Shown: positions 1 through 10,305 of the stretch, piece after piece
How the letters are laid out: every line of letters begins with the position of its first letter
How positions within the stretch are numbered: position 1 is the first letter of the stretch
Assembly: GCF_027942865.1 (NCBI RefSeq)
Contig: NC_134516.1
Coordinates: forward strand, 26,963,038-27,027,037
DNA from: Odontesthes bonariensis
Taxonomy: Eukaryota > Chordata > Actinopteri > Atheriniformes > Atherinopsidae
Direction: 5' to 3'
DNA: 64,000 bases
Notes under the pieces: generated by a model
Seen by the model: only the letters and a program-made list of their open reading frames with translations
What the model was told of the DNA's origin: nothing
Database searches by the model: none
Translations under genes and position numbers: made by a program

Positions 1-378
1 ACGTAGCCTTAGTCTCTTCTCCCTGGACCCAGCTCCATGCACATTCCATGAAATAAACCTTAGCGTGGACATGCTCAGACTAACGCAGTGAGTCCTGGAT
101 GCTTGTTAAGAGCATCCCTTGCATGCGTGTGCATTTATGCTTGCAGACGACTGATTGTGCTTCTGCTCTGAGTGCCTGTGCGCTGTCAGTGCTGTGTAAG
201 CGTGGTGTTTGATTACGTGTGCTACTCATATCTCCTTCTGTGCCGTGCATGTTAACATTAATATGACATACTGAGGTGGAAACTCAGCAGGTTGGGGAAG
301 AGAGAAAGAAGAGAAAAACAGTGCCAAAGAGTAGAAGTGTGAGATAGAAAAAAAGCCCAAAACAAACCCAAATAGACG
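1..378. other. No gene seen
   Basis: I find no splice-flanked reading frame, RNA gene or recognisable repeat in this stretch. The Leu- and Val-rich minus-strand frames that start here come from the adjacent CAA-type microsatellite and are not genes. Confidence 0.5.
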
Positions 379-484
379 CAACAACCACAAGAGCAACAAC
401 CACAACAACAACAACAGAAGCAGCAGCAACAACAACAACAACAAAAGCAGCAGCAACAACCACAACAACAACAACAACAACAAC
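379..484. repeat. CAA/CAG-rich microsatellite
   Basis: An imperfect run of CAA triplets with CAG and CCA interruptions. It is open in several frames only because the triplets lack stop codons. Confidence 0.9.
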
Positions 485-695
485 GAAGAAGGATATGGAG
501 GTGATGAGTGGTGAAATGTTCACATCCATAAAGCAGTGACCTACCTTTGTGCGGCTATGTGTATTATGTATACTAGTATTACCTATATATGCATAGTCCT
601 AAGTTTTATTTCAAGCCAGTATGCGTAAGTGTTCGTGTTTACTGTTCAGTGTGGTTACCTGACAAGATGTTATATCGGCGGAGAAAGTAGTATGC

Positions 696-1481
696 TTAAT
701 AAAGCCAGGGGGTGATGTTTGGGTCTCTGAAGAGTTGACCGTTCACATATAGTTTATCCACGGCGATGACAGCTCGGGAGTTTTCCTCGATGAACTTCTT
801 CCTCAGCGGGAACAAACGTCTGCGACGATCCAGGATCTCCTTCGGGAACTGGTCGTTGACGCTAAAGTCCGTTCCGCGCAGCTCTCGTCCTCGGCTCTTC
901 ACCAGTTCCTTCTGCTTGAAGTGTTCGAATTTGGCGACGATCGGCCTGGGTCGCTGGTGGTCCGGTCTCCTCCCTCCGAGGCGATGAATCCGGTGGAAGG
1001 TGATCGTGTCCACGGCTTCTTTCGGGAGGTTCAGCTGTTTGTGAAGGAAGCTTTTGATGGTGGTCTCCGGGTTCTCCTCCTCACGTTCCGAAAGCCCGGC
1101 AAAAACCAGATTGTCTCTCATGCTACGGGCCTGAATGTCGAGAAGGGACTCCTTTATTTGTTTATTCTCCTTGTTGAGGCTTGTCATCCCCTCGGAGGGT
1201 TGCTTTACCGAGTCTTTCAATGTTTTGTTTTCTTCGGTTAGCAGGGTTAGCTGAGTCTGGCTAAACTCCAGGGATTCACGCAGGGACTGGAATTCCTTGT
1301 GGAGGATCTCCACCAGAGCAAGCCTGGCATCACAGCTCACCAGTCGCTCGTTTATGGAGTCTAGGATGGCCACAAACTCCTTCTGTGGCGAGGCGGCAGC
1401 TGTCGGGGACTCGGCTTCGCAGCTGCGTTTGGTCGCCTGCGATGGCTTCCCCATGACGACGCGTTGGAAGCTTTCCTCCAC
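696..1481 (-). CDS. L1-type ORF1 protein (retrotransposon RNA-binding protein)
   Basis: A 261-residue complete frame. Residues 1-35 are a basic, Ser/Ala-rich head. Residues about 38-115 are rich in heptad Leu, Glu and Lys and look like a coiled coil. Residues about 118-215 match the RRM-like core of L1 ORF1p (transposase_22 family), including NLVFAGLSE and a VAKFEHFKQKELV strand-helix. A C-terminal basic domain ends in Pro-Trp-Leu-Tyr. The family binds its own RNA as a trimer and acts as a nucleic-acid chaperone in the LINE ribonucleoprotein. I see no frameshift, so this may be a young copy, but no matching ORF2 follows it downstream on the minus strand. The start follows a GTC/short-repeat leader at 1482-1730. 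Identity as LINE ORF1 is firm; the exact clade (L1 or Tx1-like) is not. Confidence 0.82.
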   Translation of the reverse strand: MEESFQRVVMGKPSQATKRSCEAESPTAAASPQKEFVAILDSINERLVSCDARLALVEILHKEFQSLRESLEFSQTQLTLLTEENKTLKDSVKQPSEGMTSLNKENKQIKESLLDIQARSMRDNLVFAGLSEREEENPETTIKSFLHKQLNLPKEAVDTITFHRIHRLGGRRPDHQRPRPIVAKFEHFKQKELVKSRGRELRGTDFSVNDQFPKEILDRRRRLFPLRKKFIEENSRAVIAVDKLYVNGQLFRDPNITPWLY

Positions 1482-1657
1482 AAAATCCTAAAGTGATTCG
1501 ATCGTCTCTTCCAGGGTGGACGATATGTTGGGCCGTCCACGTAGAGTTTTCAGATCTATATTTTCAAGTTTTCGGTCTTGTTATCTGGCGTTTGCTGTGG
1601 ATATTAGCGCTGTTTCTAGAGCTAGATGGAGGACGCCATGTTGGATTCCGCACTGGG

Positions 1658-1730
1658 CTCGCGAGAGTTCACAGCATCACCTCGAGAGTTCACTTCCCTC
1701 GAGAGTTCACCCTTCCCTCGAGAGTTCACC
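1658..1730. repeat. Short tandem repeat, CTCGAGAGTTCAC unit
   Basis: Four imperfect copies of a 13-bp core CTCGAGAGTTCAC, spaced by 3-6 bp, lie about 180 bp upstream of the ORF1 start. Tandem units in a LINE 5' UTR can be promoter monomers; that role is inference here. Confidence 0.7.
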
Positions 1731-1789
1731 GACTGTTTATTTTTTCATTCAAATGTAAACAACAGTTTTGGAGCTAATGGGACACTGGC

Positions 1790-2192
1790 ACCGTGGCTCC
1801 TGAGAGAATGGCAGCAGCTTCTTGAATTGAATTGGCATAACAGTATAATACAATGTCGTCACCATATGGTTGCATCTTTATATTTCTACAGACATTTGGT
1901 AAGTTATGGACATTTAGGCTGAATAAAACAGGACCCAATATTGAGCCCTGTGGTACTCCAGCAGAAGAAGTGAGGTATGAAGATGACGAATCACCAATTT
2001 GAACTGCCTGTTTCCTGTGCGACAGGTATGATTTCATCCAGCAGAGGGCACTATTTGAAAAGTTGAAATGAGCTGATTTTAGCAATAAGCACATCATGAT
2101 TAATGGTGTCAAAAGCACGCTTTAAATCAAGAAATACAGCAGCTACAAAGCCACCCTGATCCAACAAGCTCTTTAAGTTTTCTCAAGAGAGT
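1790..2192 (-). pseudogene. LINE reverse transcriptase, central fragment
   Basis: The minus strand carries RT motif A (FLDLKRAFDTINHD), then after a frameshift the block GVPQGSILGPVLF (motif B) and the catalytic YGDD (motif C). This order identifies a non-LTR RT of the L2/CR1 group. The frame is broken between motif A and motif B and is truncated near 1790 beyond YGDD. The upstream coding sequence continues at 3492-3793 across an inserted element. Confidence 0.8.
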
Positions 2193-3491
2193 CTGGCTGC
2201 GGACCTGCACTGTGAGGACCGGAGGTTGATTCGAAGCCTTTCAAAATAAAAGCGAGTGTACCGGAAGCTCGTTTTGTTAAACGTTTTAAACATTACATTT
2301 TTAAACGTTACGACCACCTATAGGTTTATTCTACAGATAATCAATGGAGACTAGATGTTAACACATTTTTGGCCTACTCAAAATATGCATTATTTTACTC
2401 CAATATTTTAATTTAATTTAATTCGCAAAAACAACAGCTGTTAGTTTAGTTTGCACTACAAATTCATTTTGAAACAATAAATCTCTATAAATACACCTTA
2501 ATGTATGCTGGCGTAAAGCTTCTGCGCTCCACCCTATTCTTTGCTTCTATACCATTATTTATCGTTGAAAATGTAACCCCCAGCACTGTTGGATGCATTT
2601 ACATATTGATTTACTCAATTCTTTTATATAGGCACATCTGTGTGTTTACATGTCTAATATCATATTATGTATTCTAATAACATTCTATTAATATTGTGAA
2701 GTGTACTAAGTCAATTACTGAATACCTAGTTACATGACCCAGATAGCCAATAACCTCTGTTACAGGAGAAAACAGTAGACTCAAACAAACTTTCAAATGT
2801 CTTTTTATTTTATTTTTTGTAAGTGTTTTATTGCACAAGAACTTTTCTCCACAATTGATGCACAGTGATGCACCGCTCAGACCACCGCACTGGTCCAGAG
2901 GAAAAAAAAGTCAGCTTTTTTGTCAGAGCATGAAAGGTCATCAAACACACAGACAAATACATTATGCTTAGCTTTAAATAAAATGCCACCTTTCCTATGT
3001 GCCTCTAAGTGGCTCTGCAGCCAGTTTTGTTGGTTTAAATGTTAGGCAAAGAGGGCAGTGAAACAGGTTGCAACAAGACGTGCAGCGTTCGATTTTGGGC
3101 GTAGTGCCGGTGTTATGCCAGAGGGTAATATTGAAATATGCATATGAAAGAGACATATAATGTTGTAATAAGTAAAACAAAATTATTCAAAAATTATATG
3201 ATTTAAGGTTTTCTTGGTCTTGGAAAATGGCACATTTAAGTGAGCACTATCGATACGATCACAACGCTTAAAGACTACCCAAAAGTAAAACACCTGATTC
3301 TTTCAAATTAATACAACTTTACAGTATATAGTGTGCAACGTAACGTTCTAGTGAATAAAGACTGTTTCTGTTTCTCCATATGACGAAAAGTTGTTGTCAC
3401 TCGACTTTTACTCACCTCGTCGTCTCCACATTTCAAATGGAGAACGAAAAATACTCTCTTCCTGGTCCTCACAGTGCAGGTCTGCAGCTAG
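2193..3491. mobile_element. Non-autonomous TIR DNA transposon inserted in a LINE
   Basis: The ends are inverted copies: CTGGCTGCGGACCTGCACTG at 2193 and, on the other strand from 3491, CTAGCTGCAGACCTGCACTG, both followed by TGAGGACC. The element splits the RT frame of the surrounding LINE between the segment ending FLEN and the segment beginning ENLKSLLDQ. No transposase frame is present in the 1.3 kb. I could not fix the target-site duplication, so the family is not assigned. Confidence 0.7.
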
Positions 3492-3793
3492 AGCCCTCTC
3501 AGTTTTCTAGGAAATAACAGGCAGCTGTCTGTGCTGAATGGAATTTCCTAAATCCAAACTGCATTGGATGAAGAGTGGCATGGCCATTATTTCAGAGTTC
3601 AGTCAGTTCTGTGGTAACCCATGTCTCCGCTACTTTGGAAATTCTAGGTAAAATACTTATGGGTCGATAGATTTTGTCGGCCTTAAAGACTGGGGTGACC
3701 CGAGCAATCTTCCATGTCGATGGTACCGTTCCTTGTTTTATGGATAGATTTACAAGATGTGCAACTGGGTCAGCAAGAGCCTGTTTATTGGTC
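3492..3793 (-). pseudogene. LINE reverse transcriptase, N-terminal fragment
   Basis: The minus strand encodes ALADPVAHLVNLSI, then GTVPSTWKIARVTPVFKA and YRPISILPRISKV, the fingers-region signature of L2/CR1-type RT, then a QFGFRKFHS block. It is interrupted at the 3493 side by the TIR element (2193-3491) and at the 3794 side by a THAP-type transposon. Frame and order show that it belongs to the same element as 1790-2192 and 5024-5634. Confidence 0.78.
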
Positions 3794-4097
3794 TTTAAAG
3801 GTGATAGAGAATGGTTGAATGGGGCATTAATCCTTGTTCTGTGATGTGATATGTAGCCCAAAAAAATTGGTTGGGTCTGTAATGGCTCAGAACCTCCCTA
3901 AAAGGCTCTATGAAACAGCTGTTACTATGCTGGGTTTAGAATGCGTCGTTTGCCCTTATTGGCGTCGTTTCAGAGCTTATCTGGCAACCTCATTATGAAA
4001 TGCAGGTAGGTGTTGGCGGTTGCCGTTGCTTGATTGGCTGCTCTTGCTCTCACTGAAAACAGAGTGATAGAGTAATACACCGACTGAAAAGAAAGCT

Positions 4098-4604
4098 CAT
4101 CAGAATCAGAATTCGTTTTATTGCCATTGTTAGTGAACAGTGTTCACTAACTAGGAATTTGCTGCGGCGTAAGGTGCAAACATGTAACATAGGATATCAT
4201 AATAAAAAATAAAGAATAAAAATATATGAATATAAAATGTACAAGGTGTGTACAACAATACACATTATCCAATATACAGAGCAACAACAGTGCAGCTTCA
4301 TTAGTGCAATTTGAATGATGGTAAAGTGACTGGGGCAGGTTATGAGGTGATTATGAAGTGTTCATAAGTCCAACTGCAAGGGGAAAAAAACTGTTTTTGT
4401 GACGGGAGGTTCTGGTCCGAATGGACCGAAGCCTCCTGCCCGAGGGGAGCGGTGCAAATAGAGAAGGGTCAGCTGTGATCCGACCTGCTCGCCCCACAGT
4501 CCTGGAGACGTGCAGGTCATGGATAGATGGGAGGCTGCAGCTTCTCAGCGGAGCGCACAGCTCGCTGCAGTCTGTCTGTCCCTGTGGGAATCGTGCAAGG
4601 TTTG
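4098..4604 (-). mobile_element. LINE 3' end, 5'-truncated copy
   Basis: The minus-strand frame ends LPSGRRLRSIRTRTSRHK, then NSFFPLAVGLMN, a common C-terminal tail of a fish LINE ORF2. An A/T-rich 3' UTR follows to about 4098. Its 5' truncation point lies directly after the THAP domain, so it landed within the THAP gene. Confidence 0.68.
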
Positions 4605-4788
4605 TGAAACTGTACTCCGTGAAATGCGCAGCGCAAAGGAAAAGTCGGCGGTTGTATATACTGGGGATGCTGTTAAAAATAAATAAAAGCCATTGATGGC
4701 GAACATTGCTTTCCGGGGGAAGAATATGTAACGATCGTAATCCGCTTTCACAGCCTTGGAAGGCACACCTGTTCCTGTTTCTCGTCAA
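4605..4788 (-). pseudogene. THAP zinc-finger domain fragment
   Basis: Translation from about 4788 gives a C2CH pattern: Cys-x4-Cys (RCAFQGC), an HILPP strand, a QWLLFIF helix with the conserved Trp, then LCAAHF supplying the final Cys and His. An AVPTIF-like box cannot be confirmed, because the frame runs into a LINE tail just after ARFPQ. THAP domains bind DNA in P-element transposases and in cellular regulators. The enclosing TIRs favour a transposon origin. Confidence 0.68.
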
Positions 4789-5023
4789 AGGGGCGTGTCT
4801 GAAACGGGGTGGCTGTGGATTTGGGTGTGGGGGGGCGATTGCTGAAAAAGTGACATCACTTTTTCACTTGCACTTTTTCTGGGGGATATTCGAAAAAGGG
4901 GAGTACTTGAAACAGAGGTTCTGACACTTGCTGGCACTTCGTGTGTACTCCCCACAGCGGGGAGACTCAGAACTAACACCAAAAATGTGAAAAAGACGAT
5001 TTTGATTCTCTATCCCCTTTAAA

Positions 5024-5634
5024 AAGTCACTAGTAAGACCAAATGAATCTCTGGGCTTTTTAGAGATGAAATATGTGAGCATTTAAAGGGCTTCGCAAGT
5101 TCCTCAACTGAGCCAATGAAAAATCTATTGATAACTCGCAGTAATCTCCAGATTGTCAGTTAGCTCATCATTTACCTGGAGCTGTAGATCACTAAGATGG
5201 GGAGATAACTCATTTAGATTGTTCCATATTAGCTTTTAATCACCATTTGCCCCATTTATGGCCTCAATATAGAATCTGCTTTCACCTTACGGGTCATCCT
5301 TAAGACTTTATCTCTATTTTTCATTCATTTTATAATTTCATTGTTCAACCAGGGCAGGTTATTTCCATGTTGCTTGGATTTACCTTTTTTTTGTGAATCG
5401 TTATAATATCATTGACTTTCTTAATAAAGTATCTGAGCTGGCCTCAATGTCGTTATTTTCCAGAATATTAGACCTTCTAAATTTTGGATTTCCTCATTCA
5501 GGAATTGTTGCTGGCTTTTGGGCATGAAGTAGAACTGGTGACCTCTGGTGGATGCCATTAAATGCTTCCTCTTAATTTTCCATGAGCACAAGATAAAATT
5601 GTGATCTGACAGGCCAGATAATAGATTCAAAGTC
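5024..5634 (-). pseudogene. LINE endonuclease-RT linker fragment
   Basis: Frames on the minus strand give LSGLSDHNFILCSWKIKRK, the last apurinic-type endonuclease motif (SDH), then a degenerate linker and SKKPRDSFGLTSDFL leading into the RT. Stops and shifts separate the pieces. It is collinear with the endonuclease fragment at 5896-6430, from which it is separated by a 253-bp insertion. Confidence 0.7.
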
Positions 5635-5887
5635 CTTTATCCATCATCTTCCGCTTGTCCTGGGGTCAGGTCGTGGGGGCAGCAGCTTGAGCAGAGAAAC
5701 CAAGACGTCCTTGTCCCCGGCCACTTCCTCCAGCTCTTCTGGGGGATACCCGAGGCGTTCCCAGAAACCTAGTCTCTCCAACGTGTCCTGGGTCTTCCCC
5801 GGGGTCTCCTCCCAGTGGGATGGGCCCGGAACACCTCACCAGGGAGGCGTCCAGGAGGCATCCTAACCAGATGCCCGAGCCACCTCA
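5635..5887 (-). mobile_element. Retroposed LINE-tail/SINE-like insertion with 8-bp TSD
   Basis: The 253-bp segment is flanked by direct repeats TCAAAGTC at 5627-5634 and 5888-5895. Its minus strand encodes MRWLGHLVRMPPGRLPGEVF and a GRPRTRWRD tail, typical of a fish LINE ORF C-terminus, and ends with GCGGAAGATGATGG. It is a 5'-truncated retroposon inside the endonuclease domain of the older LINE. Confidence 0.8.
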
Positions 5888-5895
5888 TCAAAGTC

Positions 5896-6430
5896 TTAGA
5901 GATTATTTCAGGATTATTAGTAAATATTGGATCAATTGTTGTATTTGACGTATTAGTTATTCTTGTCGCTCCTTTTATAATTTGTGTCAAATTGTACTCA
6001 TCCATCAGCTGTTTAATTTTTTCCTGACTTGATGTCCCAGTTGATATTAAAATCAGCGAGTAGGATGATTTCCTTCTTCGAGTTGCAGTGATTTAAGATT
6101 GTCTGAAGATGATCATAAAACACATCCTTTGCTGAGGTGGATCCACACAAATCACAGTAAAAGACATTGCAGAGCAGAGTGATGCATTTAGACCAATACA
6201 CTCAGCGTTAACGTCTTTAGGCCACCTTATTAGTTCACGTTGAAACTTCTCTCTGACATAGATTAATACTCCCCACCTCGCCCTGCTTCTCTAGCCTTTC
6301 TAAATACATTATATCCTGGAATGCTGGTAGCTGCTGTAGATGATGATGAATGTGTCAACCAGCTTTCACATATTCCAAGTATATCAATATTAGAGTCCCT
6401 TAATAAATGTTCCATTTGCTCAGTTTGTGT
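5896..6430 (-). pseudogene. LINE endonuclease fragment
   Basis: The minus strand encodes KEIILLADFNINWD (endonuclease motif with the catalytic Asp-Phe-Asn) and NLTQIIKGATRITNTSNTTI followed by DPIFTN. These match the L2/CR1-type apurinic endonuclease. The frame is shifted near 6005-6013. With the fragments at 5024, 3492 and 1790 it makes up one original minus-strand LINE, interrupted by later insertions. Confidence 0.75.
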
Positions 6431-7277
6431 TTTTCCTGGTTAAAAACAGCAAAGTGTTTCCTGGTTTCATCTCCTCTCTCTGAGCTGCAGATCCAGATGT
6501 GCTTAGACTCAACATGTGCTGCAGGCTGAATGATCTGCTGGAAGAAAATCAGTGGGCAGATTGTTGTGGTGGGACGTTTTCTGGCTCTCAGTCTGCAGAT
6601 TTGAGAGGTTCAGGAGCTAATCTTCATTATTTGTGTTTAAAGTCTCTGGGTTCCATGAATTGAACCTGGTGGTGGTAATATTCTGGGTCTTTAATGGTTA
6701 GATGACAGGTTTGTAGAGTTGTTTTAACAAAGAGAAACAAAGGTTGAGTTAAAACGGACTGTGTTTCCCTGATGGCTGTTGAGCTGAATGGCTGCAGACC
6801 TCTGAGTTGTAAGCTGGAACAGAGGGTTAGTGTAAAGAATGTCCTGTATTACCACCACTGTTACTTTTATTCCTTTAAACCAGTGGGCATCAACCTTTTT
6901 CAGCCCAACCTCTACATGGTGTTTAAGTGAACAACTTGGACAAGACTCTGGTTCCTTCCATCATTTAGAAATATTGTAGCTCAAGTTCCTTTTCAGAGTT
7001 TCATCATGACAAAAAGAATTAGTAAAAGAGCAAAAAGCAAGAGTTTACTGCTTAAAAAGGTGAACGTGTGCAGAACACATCAGAGCACAGTGCTGATAGC
7101 TGAGGGCACTTATAAACGCACCCTCAGCGTTCACGTTTGATCTGAGATATTGAGACCTGTGTGGCTCGGTCTGTCCAGGGTCCAGTTAGAATATGTTGGT
7201 TAGCATAGGTTAGCTTAGAGAAATCTTTTGTGTGAACTTCAAAAGGATCTAAGTCTTCTTCCTCTCTGTCATTGCAG
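6431..7277 (+). other. Intron or upstream flank of the zinc-finger exon
   Basis: No exon could be identified with confidence. The segment ends in a polypyrimidine tract and an AG acceptor at 7276-7277 (CTCTCTGTCATTGCAG), so it is probably intron of the gene whose last exon starts at 7278. Confidence 0.5.
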
Positions 7278-8228
7278 AAACGTAGAGCCCAAGAGGGATC
7301 CGGATGGCACTGCTGTAAGGACTGTGGGAAAGTTATCAAACGATCAAATCTGAGGTATCATCAGAGAATTCACACAGGAGAGAAGCCATACAGCTGTGAC
7401 CAGTGTGGGGCAGCTTTCACTGCATTAGGTAGTCTAAAGACACACCAACGTATTCACACAGGAGAGAAGCCTTTCAGCTGTGGTCAGTGTGGGGCAGCTT
7501 TCACTCAATTAGGTAGTCTAAAGACACACCAACGTATTCACACAGGAGAGAAACCTTTCATCTGTGGTGAGTGTGGGGCAGCTTTCACTGTATTATCTCA
7601 TCTAAAGACACACCAACGTATTCACTCAGGAGAGAAGCCATACAGCTGTGGTCAGTGTGGGGCAGCTTTCACTCAATCATCTGATCTAAAGAAACACCAA
7701 CGTAGTCACTCAGGAGAGAAGCCTTACAGCTGTGGTCAGTGTGGGGCAGCTTTCACTCAATTAGGTAGTCTAAAGACACACCAACGTATTCACACAGGAG
7801 AGAAACCTTTCATCTGTGGTGAGTGTGGGGCAGCTTTCACTGTATTAGGTAATCTAAAGGAACACCAACGTATTCACTCAGGAGAGAAGCCATACAGCTG
7901 TGGTCAGTGTGGGGCAGCTTTCACTAAATTATTTGCTCTAAAGAAACACCAACATATTCACACAGGAGAGAAGCCTTTCAGCTGTGGCCAGTGTGGGGCA
8001 GCTTTCACTCAATCATCTCATCTAAAGACACACCAACGTATTCACACAGGAGAGAAACTTTTCATCTGTGGTCAGTGTGGGGCAGCTTTCACTACATTAG
8101 GTAATCTAAAGACACACCAACGTAGTCACACAGGAGAGAAACCTTTCATCTGTGGTCAGTGCGGGGCAGCTTTCACTACATCAGGTAGTCTAAAGAGACA
8201 CCAACGTAGTCACACTGCAGAGAAATGA
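7278..8228 (+). CDS. C2H2 zinc-finger protein, last exon with 11 fingers
   Basis: The exon begins after a consensus splice acceptor and encodes about 316 residues. It has eleven tandem C2H2 fingers of the CGQCGAAFT...LKTHQRIH type, joined by TGEKPF/Y, SGEKPY or TGEKLF linkers. The first finger (CKDCGKVIKRSNLRYHQRIH) is the most divergent. Finger helices carry different residues at DNA-contact positions (for example ALGS, QLGS, VLSH, QSSD, KLFA, TSGS) while the scaffold is almost invariant. The family comprises nuclear DNA-binding regulators. The frame stops just after the eleventh finger (HTAEK). No KRAB, SCAN or FAX-type domain is visible, and the 5' exon or exons were not found. The product is probably functional; the target is unknown. 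Confidence 0.85.
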   Translation, partial: KRRAQEGSGWHCCKDCGKVIKRSNLRYHQRIHTGEKPYSCDQCGAAFTALGSLKTHQRIHTGEKPFSCGQCGAAFTQLGSLKTHQRIHTGEKPFICGECGAAFTVLSHLKTHQRIHSGEKPYSCGQCGAAFTQSSDLKKHQRSHSGEKPYSCGQCGAAFTQLGSLKTHQRIHTGEKPFICGECGAAFTVLGNLKEHQRIHSGEKPYSCGQCGAAFTKLFALKKHQHIHTGEKPFSCGQCGAAFTQSSHLKTHQRIHTGEKLFICGQCGAAFTTLGNLKTHQRSHTGEKPFICGQCGAAFTTSGSLKRHQRSHTAEK

Positions 8229-8760
8229 TTGGTTTAAATCAACAATAATTTTTATGGCAGATAAGCAAACATTCACCTGGGAGAAGCAACAGGAACTACC
8301 AATCAGAAGCCTTGCCTTTGTTCAGATTAAAAATCTTCTTTGTGGATTACCACCTTCTCTTGTCAGGACTTTAGTTCTGAATGTTCTCTGGGGAGCACAT
8401 GTTTGAAGAACCATTGAAAGTGCTTTATAATTTGTTGGGATTGCTTTAACTGGGGACGGATCTCCCAACGCTCAAGACAAACATGGCATCAATTGTGAGT
8501 TGATGGACAGAACAAAATGCATTCTGTTTGAAAGTAGAAACATGTTTATTCTGTTATACTGAACATATTTGTTTTGTTTAAAGTTAAGATCCACAAAGTA
8601 GCTTTGCACCAGCTGTGGGTATTTCTGTAAACATCTGAAGAAGCAATATATTATTTCAGTTTGATGTGAAGTCGAGCTTTACACTCGTCTGTATTTCATT
8701 GTTCTGCATTTCATTAAAGGTCAGATGTTAACTTTTCTCATGCTTTTCATGTTCTTGCTA
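8229..8760 (+). other. Probable 3' UTR of the zinc-finger gene
   Basis: A/T-rich sequence without reading frames follows the stop codon. An ATTAAA polyadenylation signal variant lies at 8713-8718. The end of the transcript is inferred. Confidence 0.45.
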
Positions 8761-9127
8761 CACAGATATTTTTGAAGAAAATGTGTGTTTGGTTACGAGG
8801 GAAAGTTGACCCTAATCATCTTCCCCAAAGACCCAGAAATCTTTAACGCAGTCTGAAAAAGGTTTGGAGTTGTTCCCTGTACTTCCCAGACAGCTGTATG
8901 ATGCTCATGGCTGAAGCTGAAAGTTAAGGCTGTTCCAAAACTAAAAGGGCACGAGGCTCAACTTCAAGCTGTGAAACTTATTCAAATGTCTGTTGTGTTG
9001 TGTTGGGGTTCATGAATTGCTTGAATTTTGATATGAATTTCACTTTTCTATGTGGGACATGCTTTGTCCCAACTCTCAAGAATCAGTGATGTATGTTACT
9101 TGAGGGGGCAGTAAGAAGGGTAGCGAT

Positions 9128-9342
9128 TTTCTTTCCCACCCCTTGGGGGCGCCACAGCACGATTCTGAGCATAATTTTGAAGTCACCATTGGATTCCTTG
9201 ACCAAGAAAAAATAGGTTTGGCATGTAAAATTGAGTTTTTAGGTTGTTTAGAGTCCAAGGTAGCTGAAATTCTGTATTTTATGGCGCCCATTTTGAAATT
9301 CCAAAATGGCCGCCATACAGGTGTCTGTTCAAGTGGCAACAT
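9128..9342 (+). repeat. Dispersed repeat, inverted partner at 26527-26745
   Basis: About 215 bp, including CCCACCCCTTGGGGGCGCC and AAAATGGCCGCCATACAGG, recurs in inverted orientation at about 26527-26745 with high identity. The similarity stops abruptly after CAACATTGGTTTT in both copies. It is a dispersed fish repeat of unknown family. Confidence 0.8.
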
Positions 9343-9652
9343 TGGTTTTTGGAATCCCCAAGGTCTGCAGATTCCAAAAATGTATAGGTCAACAAATCCC
9401 CAAAAAATTCCCACAAAAGTACACAGTGAACCTGACTATTTGGCAAATCTGCTGAGTACCTGATTGTGTGAGTAACTGAGCAGTTGTAGAAGCAACAAAC
9501 AGATCAGTTCAGTTTTCTCGTGTTAAACGGTTCAATTCAAAGTACCGTTAGCCTGCTTAGCTGCCTTTTCCCTCAGTGCAGCCATGACGTTTGGACTAAA
9601 ATCCATTCACACGTCTGATTCCAACACAACAGACATTCCAACACAACAGACA

Positions 9653-10209
9653 TAAAGGTAGGGTAGGAGATCCTGGATTTTGAGTCCAGCGAAGCTGCAT
9701 TTTGAAAATACACAGGTAAAAAGTCCCAACCCTTTTCTTCACTTTCCCCCCGAAGGCACGCCTCTAGAGTACATGAACGCGCACGAGCACGAAGGTGCAC
9801 GAGCGCTGTTCTGACAGCAAGCATCGATCGTTGCCGTATTTAGTATTTAGTATTTAGTTTATGCTAACTTATATGTTTAATAATGCTAGGTGCTAGCCAA
9901 GCTGGCTCTAGTTTAGCTTCCTGCCAAGCTTCGTTCACGGAGCAGGGTACGCGCACAGGGGGAAGGAGGGGGAGGGGGAGGGAGGAGCAGATTGCAGTTT
10001 GATAGACGGCATCAGTATCCAATCATTGTGAACGGTCCGTTCAGTATGATTGGATACTGTTTTTCCTAGATTGTACGTTCTAGAGGCCACTAAAACTTTT
10101 CATATTTGGGTCAAAACTTTTAATTAATTGGTTGCAATGGGGGTGTGAAGAGTATTTCAAGCAATATGTAAAAAAATGTTCCAGAAAAAGATCCCCTACC
10201 CTGCCTTTA
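9653..10209. mobile_element. MITE with ~20-bp terminal inverted repeats
   Basis: The left end reads TAAAGGTAGGGTAGGAGATC. The right end, on the opposite strand, reads TAAAGGCAGGGTAGGGGATC. The 557-bp interior has no transposase. Such TAAAGG-type MITEs are common in fish genomes; the autonomous parent is not assigned. Confidence 0.75.
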
Positions 10210-10301
10210 AATCAGGAAAAAACATGGTCTGTGATATCCCTGAGGACCTCTTTCTATTCCTCTGCCTGTGGTGAATGCAAGAATACCACGCGCTCGTAAG
10301 T

Positions 10302-10305
10302 TAAC
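10302..10305. repeat. Target-site duplication TAAC (left)
   Basis: TAAC precedes the first LTR, and the same four bases follow the second LTR at 16631-16634, as expected for retroviral-type integration. Confidence 0.7.

Larger units (their letters stand above)
3794..5023. mobile_element. THAP-domain (P-element-like) transposon inserted in a LINE
   Basis: The ends carry inverted copies of TTTAAAGGKGATAGAGAAT, at 3794-3812 and, inverted, at 5005-5023. The LINE frame reads SDFL on the far side and KTNKQALADP on the near side, so excising the element restores continuity at a TTTAAA(G) site, the likely target duplication. The interior holds a THAP zinc finger (4605-4788, minus), the DNA-binding domain of P-element/THAP9 transposases. 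No transposase core remains, and a LINE 3' end has been inserted inside. Confidence 0.6.

Noticed and set aside
226-529. Poly-Leu and poly-Val minus-strand frames
   Set aside because: Artifacts of the CAA-type microsatellite, with no conventional start or domain.
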